This document shows, piece by piece, positions 58,690 to 64,000 of a stretch of 64,000 bases of DNA (position 1 is its first letter; each line of letters opens with the position of its first letter). The position numbers and the translations under genes are program-made. The stretch is from contig NZ_VLLF01000009.1 in NCBI RefSeq assembly GCF_007830545.1, positions 62,001 to 126,000 of the forward strand, in the 5' to 3' direction. A model generated the notes under the pieces. It ran no database searches, had not been told where the DNA came from, and saw only the letters and a list, made by a program, of their open reading frames with translations. The stretch is from Roseibium hamelinense. GTDB lineage: Bacteria > Pseudomonadota > Alphaproteobacteria > Rhizobiales > Stappiaceae.

Positions 58690-59253
58690 ATGAAAATCAA
58701 CGGTAACGAAATCAAGCCTGGCAACGTGCTCCAGCATCAAGATACGCTTTGGGCGGTGGTAAAAGTTCAACACGTAAAGCCGGGCAAAGGCGGGGCTTTC
58801 GCTCAGGTCGAGATGAAAAACCTGATCGACGGACGCAAATTAAACGAGCGCTTCCGGTCAGAAGACAAAGTTGAGCGCGTCCGGCTCGAGCAAAAAGACT
58901 TTCAGTATCTCTACACCCAAGAAGACATGTTGATCTTCATGGATACCGAAACTTACGAACAACTTGAACTGCAGGCTGATTTTGTCGGCGATCGCGCAGC
59001 CTTCCTTCAGGACGGTATGATGGTGACCGTAGAACTGCATGAAGAGCGCCCGATTGGTATTACGCTGCCCCAACACGTAACGCTAGAAATTCGCGAAGCG
59101 GATGCTGTCGTCAAAGGACAAACTCAATCCTCCTCCTACAAACCGGCATTGATGGAAAATGGTGTCCGCGTGATGGTGCCGCCTTTCATTACCGCAGGTG
59201 AAAAAATCATCGTCGACACCGGTACAATGGAATACGTCCGACGCGCCGACTAA
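58690..59253 (+). CDS. efp: Translation elongation factor P
   Basis: A 187-residue protein of three beta domains. The modification-site Lys is K33 in [11 protein letters not shown], and the C-terminal signature is [23 protein letters not shown] relieves ribosome stalling at consecutive prolines. No lysine-modifying epmA/epmB gene is in the window. Confidence 0.97.
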   Translation: MKINGNEIKPGNVLQHQDTLWAVVKVQHVKPGKGGAFAQVEMKNLIDGRKLNERFRSEDKVERVRLEQKDFQYLYTQEDMLIFMDTETYEQLELQADFVGDRAAFLQDGMMVTVELHEERPIGITLPQHVTLEIREADAVVKGQTQSSSYKPALMENGVRVMVPPFITAGEKIIVDTGTMEYVRRAD

Positions 59254-59315
59254 CACTCTCCTCCCGGCGTGCTGACAATGAAAAATTGCACGCTGAACTC
59301 AATTGGCTTCTCTTT

Positions 59316-60110
59316 ATGGCACGCACTGCAATTCTTAACGTGATGGTCCAAGCCGCAACAAAGGCTGGCCGTAGTCTTGTTCGCGATTTTGGCGAAGTTG
59401 AAAACCTTCAGGTATCTCGTAAGGGCCCGGGCGACTTTGTTTCAGCCGCTGATCGCAAGGCAGAGGAAATTGTGCGGTCAGAACTTACCAAGGCTCGGCC
59501 AACTTACGGGCTCGTAATGGAAGAAGGTGGCGTCATTGAGGGCACAGACGGCCAACACCGCTGGCACGTTGACCCATTGGACGGGACAACCAATTTTCTA
59601 CACAGCGTGCCAATATTTGCGACTTCCATTGCCCTGGAGCGCCAGGGGCAGATTGTTGCGGCAGTGATATACAATCCGGTCATGGACGAGCTTTACACTG
59701 CAGAGCGCGGCCGAGGGGCCTATCTCAATGACCGGCGGCTGCGTGTGGCCGGCCGAACGGAATTGCCTGACATGTTGATTGGTACTGGTCTGCCTTTCAT
59801 CGGCAAAGGCGATCACGGACGCGCTTTGAAGGAGCTTCGCTTTGTGATGCCGGAAGTCGCAGGGGTACGCCGGTGTGGTGCTGCCGCGCTTGATCTGGCA
59901 TGGGTAGCAGCTGGCCGCTTCGATGCTTATTGGGAACATGGACTGAACTCCTGGGACATCGCGGCCGGACTTCTCATGGTCAAGGAAGCCGGGGGGTATG
60001 TCAGCGACATGGCAGGCAAAGACAGGATGCTGGAAACCGGCGATGTGATTGCGGGGAATGAAACCGCACACAAGCAGGTTTTGGAGCTGCTTAAGAGGGC
60101 TTCCGCCTAA
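59316..60110 (+). CDS. suhB: Inositol monophosphatase family protein SuhB
   Basis: A 264-residue Mg-dependent phosphatase with motif A HVDPLDGTTNFLHSVPIFA and motif B WEHGLNSWDIAAGLLMVKEAGG, and the EEG metal site VMEEGG. It hydrolyses inositol-1-phosphate; relatives also join transcription antitermination complexes. It begins 63 bases after efp. Confidence 0.94.
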   Translation: MARTAILNVMVQAATKAGRSLVRDFGEVENLQVSRKGPGDFVSAADRKAEEIVRSELTKARPTYGLVMEEGGVIEGTDGQHRWHVDPLDGTTNFLHSVPIFATSIALERQGQIVAAVIYNPVMDELYTAERGRGAYLNDRRLRVAGRTELPDMLIGTGLPFIGKGDHGRALKELRFVMPEVAGVRRCGAAALDLAWVAAGRFDAYWEHGLNSWDIAAGLLMVKEAGGYVSDMAGKDRMLETGDVIAGNETAHKQVLELLKRASA

Positions 60111-60138
60111 ATCCGATCAAATCCCGTTCCCGCGTTTA

Positions 60139-60178
60139 AAAACCGGCCAAAGCTGTGCGCAGGCAGCTGGCCGGTTTC
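60139..60178 (+). terminator. Possible terminator of suhB
   Basis: AAACCGGCC and GGCCGGTTT form a stem with inner AGCTG/CAGCT pairing, but the run of T after the stem is only three long. Confidence 0.45.
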
Positions 60179-60279
60179 CCGTGGTTAACCAAAGCCATTT
60201 TCCAGATTAACTGTTTTCATCGCCTTGAAATTCACGCTATCAATCATGGACCTAGAAACAGGCGATTGTTTAGCTGCTC

Positions 60280-61269
60280 ATGGCACGTGACTTTGATCCT
60301 TATAGTCTGTCCAGCCCGAAGGCCTACCTCTCCTTCATGATCATCTTCTTGGTGATTGTGGCCTTCATTGCTTTCATTTTGTACCGGCAAATACAGACCG
60401 CATTCATGAGCAATCCGGGGCTGAATGGCCTCATTGTAATGGTTGCCGTATTCGGCATCCTGCTACTTTTCGGTCGGGTTATCAGACTTTTTCCTGAAAT
60501 TGCATGGGTCAACAACTTCCGAATGGGCGACCCCAATTTGGACACCCGCTCGCCGGTCTTGCTAGCACCGATGGCAACTTTGCTAGGCAATAAAGTCGGC
60601 GAAATGGCGCTAACACCGGCCACTGCGCGATCGATTCTCGATTCCATCGGCATGCGCCTGGAGGAATCGCGGGAAATATCGCGTTACCTAACGGGCCTCT
60701 TGGTGTTTCTCGGGCTACTGGGGACTTTTTGGGGCCTTTTGCAAACTGTCAGCGCCGTTGGAAGCACCATTCAGTCTCTTGACGTTGGCTCAGGTGATGC
60801 GAACGTCATTTTCGAGGACCTGAAGGCCGGGCTTGAGGCTCCCTTGTCTGGAATGGGCACAGCGTTTTCTTCTTCGCTGTTCGGCCTCACCGGGTCGCTG
60901 ATCCTCGGCTTCCTTGACTTGCAAGCTGGTCAGGCACAAAACCGTTTTTACACCGAACTGGAAGATTGGCTTTCGACTGTTACAGACATTGAACCTGAGG
61001 ATGGAGCGCTTTTCGCCGACACGTCGACCAGTGCTGAACAAATCCAGGATTCGATCGCGTCACTCCAGAAAACGATCGAAGAGGGCGGCAGCAAGACTTC
61101 AGCTCAGGCTATGGCCAACCTCGCCGAAGGCATACAAGGTCTGGTCAAGCATGTCCGCTCAGAACAACAGATGATGCGGGATTGGGCTGAAAACCAAGGC
61201 GAACAACAAAAGCGCATCGAAGCGCTCCTGTCCTCGATCTCCGCCGCCTTCGACCGAGCCAAGGAGTAA
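60280..61269 (+). CDS. MotA/TolQ/ExbB-like membrane motor protein
   Basis: A 329-residue protein. Helices lie near residues 17-36 (FMIIFLVIVAFIAFILYR), 47-66, 138-160 (LTGLLVFLGLLGTFWGLLQTVSAV) and 198-216. The third and fourth match the proton-channel proteins. A cytoplasmic coiled coil follows at the C-terminus. It precedes the OmpA-like partner by three bases. Together they resemble a MotAB-, TolQR- or ZorAB-type 5:2 motor; no Zorya nuclease genes are nearby. Confidence 0.85.
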   Translation: MARDFDPYSLSSPKAYLSFMIIFLVIVAFIAFILYRQIQTAFMSNPGLNGLIVMVAVFGILLLFGRVIRLFPEIAWVNNFRMGDPNLDTRSPVLLAPMATLLGNKVGEMALTPATARSILDSIGMRLEESREISRYLTGLLVFLGLLGTFWGLLQTVSAVGSTIQSLDVGSGDANVIFEDLKAGLEAPLSGMGTAFSSSLFGLTGSLILGFLDLQAGQAQNRFYTELEDWLSTVTDIEPEDGALFADTSTSAEQIQDSIASLQKTIEEGGSKTSAQAMANLAEGIQGLVKHVRSEQQMMRDWAENQGEQQKRIEALLSSISAAFDRAKE

Positions 61270-61272
61270 CCT

Positions 61273-62304
61273 ATGGCAGGTTTACGAGCCCGTCGGCGAA
61301 ATGTCGGAACCGACTACTGGCCAGGCTTCGTTGACGCTATGGCCACACTTTTGCTGGTCATCATTTTCCTGCTTTCGATTTTCATGCTTGCTCAGTTCTT
61401 TTTGAGCCAGCAGATTTCCGGCCGTGATGCAGTTCTAAACCGGCTGAACGCTCAGATCAGCGAATTGACAGAATTGCTGGCTCTGGAAAGGGCGGCATCG
61501 AATGAACTGGAAGACACTATTTCCGGATTGCAGGCAAGCCTCGGTGACGCCACGAGCGAACGGGACCGCTTGTTAAGCCTTTTAGAAAGCCAGTCCGGCG
61601 AAGCGGACGCAGCGGGTGGTCGGGCCGCGCGGCTGGAAAACCTGTTGGATGAGGAACAACAGGTCAGTCAGCGGGCCCTTGCACAAGTCGAATTATTGAA
61701 CCAACAGATATCCGCGCTTCGGCGGCAGATTGCTGCGGCAAATGCAGCACTTGAGGCTGCAGAAGCCAAGGAAACCGAAAGCCAGGCGAAAATCGCCAGC
61801 CTTGGACGGCGTTTGAATGCGGCGCTTGTTCAACGTGTGCAAGAGTTGTCGCGGTACCGGTCTGATTTTTTCGGAAGACTGCGCGAAATTCTATCACAAC
61901 GCTCTGACATTCAGGTCGTCGGAGACCGGTTTGTCTTCCAGTCCGAAGTTCTGTTTGATTCCGGGTCCGAGGAAATCAACGAGGCTGGCCGCCAGGAACT
62001 CGACAAGCTTGCCGAGGCCATTCAAGAACTCAGCGTGCAAATTCCCGAAGAAATCAATTGGGTCCTTCGGGTCGACGGGCACACCGATGCGCGTCCTTTG
62101 TCTGGTACAGGACGGCTCCGCAACAACTGGGAACTATCAGCGGCCCGAGCAATCTCAGTGGTGCGATATCTTATTGACCAGGGGGTCGATCCACAGCGTC
62201 TTGTCGCGGCAGGTTTTGGTGAGTTCCGTCCACTTGAAGACGGTGAAACACCGGAGGCTTATGCGAAAAACCGTCGAATTGAACTCAAGCTGACAGAGCG
62301 CTGA
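61273..62304 (+). CDS. MotB/OmpA-like peptidoglycan-binding motor partner
   Basis: A 343-residue protein: an N-terminal membrane helix with the motor-type Asp (YWPGFVDAMATLLLVIIFLL), a coiled coil (about 45-190) and a C-terminal OmpA-like peptidoglycan-binding domain (VLRVDGHTDARPLSGTGRLR, NWELSAARAISVVRYL, RRIELKLTER). The D in GFVDAM corresponds to the ion-binding Asp of MotB. It forms a pair with the upstream ExbB-like gene. Function is unknown. Confidence 0.87.
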   Translation: MAGLRARRRNVGTDYWPGFVDAMATLLLVIIFLLSIFMLAQFFLSQQISGRDAVLNRLNAQISELTELLALERAASNELEDTISGLQASLGDATSERDRLLSLLESQSGEADAAGGRAARLENLLDEEQQVSQRALAQVELLNQQISALRRQIAAANAALEAAEAKETESQAKIASLGRRLNAALVQRVQELSRYRSDFFGRLREILSQRSDIQVVGDRFVFQSEVLFDSGSEEINEAGRQELDKLAEAIQELSVQIPEEINWVLRVDGHTDARPLSGTGRLRNNWELSAARAISVVRYLIDQGVDPQRLVAAGFGEFRPLEDGETPEAYAKNRRIELKLTER

Positions 62305-62379
62305 GAAGATCGCCGGATTGTGACTTGCCGTTTTCCATTTAGACTGAACGTCACAACGTCATGTCCAAGGAAGCCAGCC

Positions 62380-62626
62380 ATGCTCGAGATGCGCCCCAAT
62401 TGCGAATGCTGCCGACAAGGACCTGCCGCCCGGTTCGGCAGATGCCTTTATCTGTACCTTTGAATGCACTTTCTGCCGCGACTGCGTCGACAGCAAGCTG
62501 AAAGGGACCTGCCCCAATTGCGGTGGCGCCTTTTCTGTACGCCCGAGACGTCCTGAAGCCCTTCTCGAGCGTTTCCCTGCCTCTGCCCATCCGGTTTTCA
62601 ACCCGGGAGGCTGTGCCCGCCACTGA
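62380..62626 (+). pseudogene. DUF1272 small zinc-binding protein, frameshifted
   Basis: The first 11 codons read MLEMRPNCECC. One extra C (in the CC at 62412-62413) shifts the frame. Skipping it, the sequence reads on without stop for another 70 codons: DKDLPPGSADAFICTFEC, TFCRDCVDSKLKGTCPNCGG and on to HPVFNPGGCARH before TGA. This is the DUF1272 family with its Cys pairs. AAGGA precedes the ATG. The extra base makes it a pseudogene or a sequencing error; the absence of any other damage suggests a recent event. Confidence 0.8.
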
Positions 62627-62734
62627 CGCTATTGCGTCCACGCAGCTGCCCCGGCGAATTCAAACTCGAAGTGCAACGCAATGTAAGCCGCTCAATCTGA
62701 TGCGCTCTTTCTCAGGGAAGCCTGATCAAGGCAT

Positions 62735-62803
62735 AAGGGATTGAGTGTCAAGGGCGCTTAAGCGCCGCCAAGCGGTTCTCCAACCCTTGATTCTCAATCC
62801 CTT
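62735..62803. repeat. Large nested hairpin element
   Basis: A perfect 11-base inverted repeat (AAGGGATTGAG at 62735-62745; CTCAATCCCTT at 62793-62803) encloses a second perfect seven-base pair (TCAAGGG at 62748-62754; CCCTTGA at 62784-62790). The 29-base centre holds two minor hairpins, GGGCGCTTAAGCGCC and CCGC-CAA-GCGG. There is no T run, so it is not a standard terminator. It could be a structured intergenic repeat or a small RNA. Confidence 0.7.
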
Positions 62804-62881
62804 GTGGCGAACCAAGCCGTCCGGTTACCTTGTTGCACTTCACGGCTGAATCCCCCCCCCCACCGGCCTCGCTCCACAAAC

Positions 62882-62905
62882 AAAAAAAACCGCCTCGAGA
62901 GGCGG
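62882..62905 (-). terminator. Intrinsic terminator of the TrcR gene
   Basis: CCGCCTC-TC-GAGGCGG followed by eight T residues on the minus strand, 29 bases after the stop. Confidence 0.9.
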
Positions 62906-62934
62906 CTTTTCGCTGATCAACTGGTCGAGTTGGC

Positions 62935-63669
62935 TTACTTCTTGTCTTCGTCCTCGTCCGTGGTTTCTGCAGACTTCAGCGAGTTCAGTTTCGCAAAAAC
63001 GGCGTCTGCATCGATTTCTTCTTCCTCAGGCGCAGACTTCGGTGCGCTGGTGTCAAAAGAGAATGCTGCCGAAAGGGCCTCGTCACTGGTCGTCTCGTCC
63101 ACTGACATCAAGGTCTCGTTCGCCTCGGACGCCGACGGAAGCGGCGCGTTCTTAGCGGCCTTTTCGACTTCCATGTCCAGTTCCAGCTGACTGCATAGTC
63201 CAAGCGTTACAGGATCGGACGGGGTCAGATTCGCTGAATTCCAATGTGTACGGTCTCTGATAGCCGCAATCGTTGGCTTGGTCGTACCGACCAAACGGAT
63301 AATCTGTGTGTCCTTAAGTTCGGGATGGTTACGGACAAGCCATAGAATCGCATTTGGACGGTCTTGACGGCGTGAAACGGGTGTGTAGCGCGGGCCTTTC
63401 CGCTTGCTTTCCGGAACGACTACTTTCGATCCTTGCAGCTTCAAATGATAGTTCGGATCATTTTGAGCTTTTTCAAGCTCTTCCCGAGACAGCTGGCCGG
63501 TTAGAACCGGATCAAGGCCCTTGATACCTTGGGCTGCTTCACCGTCTGCAATGGCCTTGACCTCTAGCGGGTGCAATTTGCAGAAGCTTGCAATTTGCGT
63601 AAAGCTGAGAGCTGTGTTGTCAACCAGCCATACTGCGGTTGCCTTCGGCATCAGCGGCGTATTCGCCAT
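62935..63669 (-). CDS. trcR: TrcR/DUF1013 cell-cycle transcriptional regulator
   Basis: A 244-residue protein with the DUF1013 region: MPKATAVWLVDNTALSFTQI, YHLKLQGSKVVVPESKRKG, RPNAILWLVRNHPELKDTQI and WNSANLTPSDPVTLGLCSQL, then an acidic tail. The family has helix-turn-helix-like segments and is annotated as a cell-cycle transcriptional regulator in alphaproteobacteria. Confidence 0.88.
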   Translation of the reverse strand: MANTPLMPKATAVWLVDNTALSFTQIASFCKLHPLEVKAIADGEAAQGIKGLDPVLTGQLSREELEKAQNDPNYHLKLQGSKVVVPESKRKGPRYTPVSRRQDRPNAILWLVRNHPELKDTQIIRLVGTTKPTIAAIRDRTHWNSANLTPSDPVTLGLCSQLELDMEVEKAAKNAPLPSASEANETLMSVDETTSDEALSAAFSFDTSAPKSAPEEEEIDADAVFAKLNSLKSAETTDEDEDKK

Positions 63670-63834
63670 TGGTCAAAATCCTCTTGTCTGCTCCTTCGCC
63701 CACCAAGGCGCCGAAGCATGGTTTGTATCCAAATTTCTCAGGAGATCCCTGCAATATACTTCGATCCTCGCGCAAAGGCAAATACCCAGGCGACGAGAGG
63801 GCGGAATTATTTCGGATTTAGCGGCTTCCAAAAT

Positions 63835-64000
63835 CACGAAACAGTCAAGAGAATCTTCCCAATGTGCGCAGATGTTTCCATACGAGCATGTGCCTTTGCG
63901 GCTTCAGCGAGCGGAAATGTCGAATCAACAACCGGCTTGATTTTCCCCGCTCCAATCAGCGGCCAAACATGTTGATCTAGTGCCTTGGCAATTTCGGCCT
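63835..64000 (-). CDS. Zinc-type or NAD(P)H:quinone oxidoreductase, C-terminal part
   Basis: Only the last 54 codons are inside the window (KALDQHVWPLIGAGKIKPVV, then FPLAEAAKAHARMETSAHIG and KILLTV). This is the C-terminus of the medium-chain dehydrogenase family of the quinone-oxidoreductase (PIG3-like) type; the Rossmann core is beyond the right edge. Confidence 0.8.

Larger units (their letters stand above)
62627..62934. other. Intergenic region after DUF1272
   Basis: 308 bases without a convincing gene. It holds the nested hairpin, a run of ten C at 62852-62861 and the trcR terminator. Confidence 0.6.

Noticed and set aside
60280..62304. Zorya anti-phage system
   Set aside because: The motor pair resembles ZorA/ZorB, but no ZorC, ZorD or ZorE gene follows; the next genes are DUF1272 and trcR.
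62351..62641. Minus-strand frame over the DUF1272 gene
   Set aside because: The plus strand, with one base removed, gives a full DUF1272 protein; the antisense frame is a shadow.
62852..62861. Run of ten C as a phase-variation tract
   Set aside because: It lies between genes with no promoter or reading frame for it to switch, and may be a sequencing artefact.

Overview
The window is a chromosomal segment from an alphaproteobacterium. Several family-level markers point to Hyphomicrobiales, and an inferred best guess is a Stappiaceae-like genus (Roseibium/Labrenzia/Pseudovibrio type): a ChpT-type histidine phosphotransferase, an EipA (DUF1134) envelope protein, a TrcR/DUF1013 regulator, RpoH, the ruvC-ruvA-ruvB and tolQ-tolR-tolA-tolB-pal-cpoB-tilS-ftsH-glmM gene orders, a serC leader RNA and a 6S RNA beside zapA. 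The taxon is inferred from gene content only.

Layout. 1-1.8 kb: the 5' part of a Tat-exported metallo-beta-lactamase-fold hydrolase and a membrane LytTR regulator broken by an in-frame stop. 1.8-8.4 kb: a leftward chemotaxis operon cheA-cheW-cheY-cheB-cheR, with chpT just upstream. 8.5-12.3 kb: divergent YHS and EipA envelope genes, a coiled-coil membrane protein, a GlpR-type repressor and tRNA-Glu(UUC). 12.3-17.1 kb: a small membrane protein and rluD whose start codons overlap on opposite strands, then rpoH and a CHASE2 nucleotide cyclase. 17.1-19.1 kb: a TPP riboswitch with thiX and thiY. 19.2-29 kb: an unknown large membrane protein, purA, an EamA exporter, serA, serC with its leader RNA, an outer-membrane protein and glmM. 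29-38.5 kb: ftsH, tilS and the Tol-Pal system with ybgC. 38.6-46.5 kb: a chemoreceptor, the ruv operon carrying an extra small membrane gene, a TauE-type permease, yebC, a YmdB-like phosphodiesterase and a 5-formyl-THF cyclo-ligase. 46.5-47.4 kb: 6S RNA, zapA and a DUF4164 gene. 47.8-60.1 kb: the carbon-metabolism run tkt-gap-pgk-fba, interrupted by a decayed IS5-family element fused to an unknown gene, followed by a ThiE-like gene, a Sel1 protein, efp and suhB. 60.3-64 kb: an ExbB/MotA-like plus OmpA-like motor pair, a frameshifted DUF1272 gene, a strong hairpin element, trcR and the 3' part of a quinone oxidoreductase.

Most genes are housekeeping. The che and ruv operons are tightly coupled by ATGA overlaps. 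Tol-Pal, ZapA, GlmM, EipA and FtsH all concern envelope and division; Tkt, Gap, Pgk and Fba form a sugar-phosphate block. The accessory or decaying spots are the LytTR gene, the 51.1-53.3 kb insertion and the DUF1272 gene. I found no CRISPR array, prophage or defence island.
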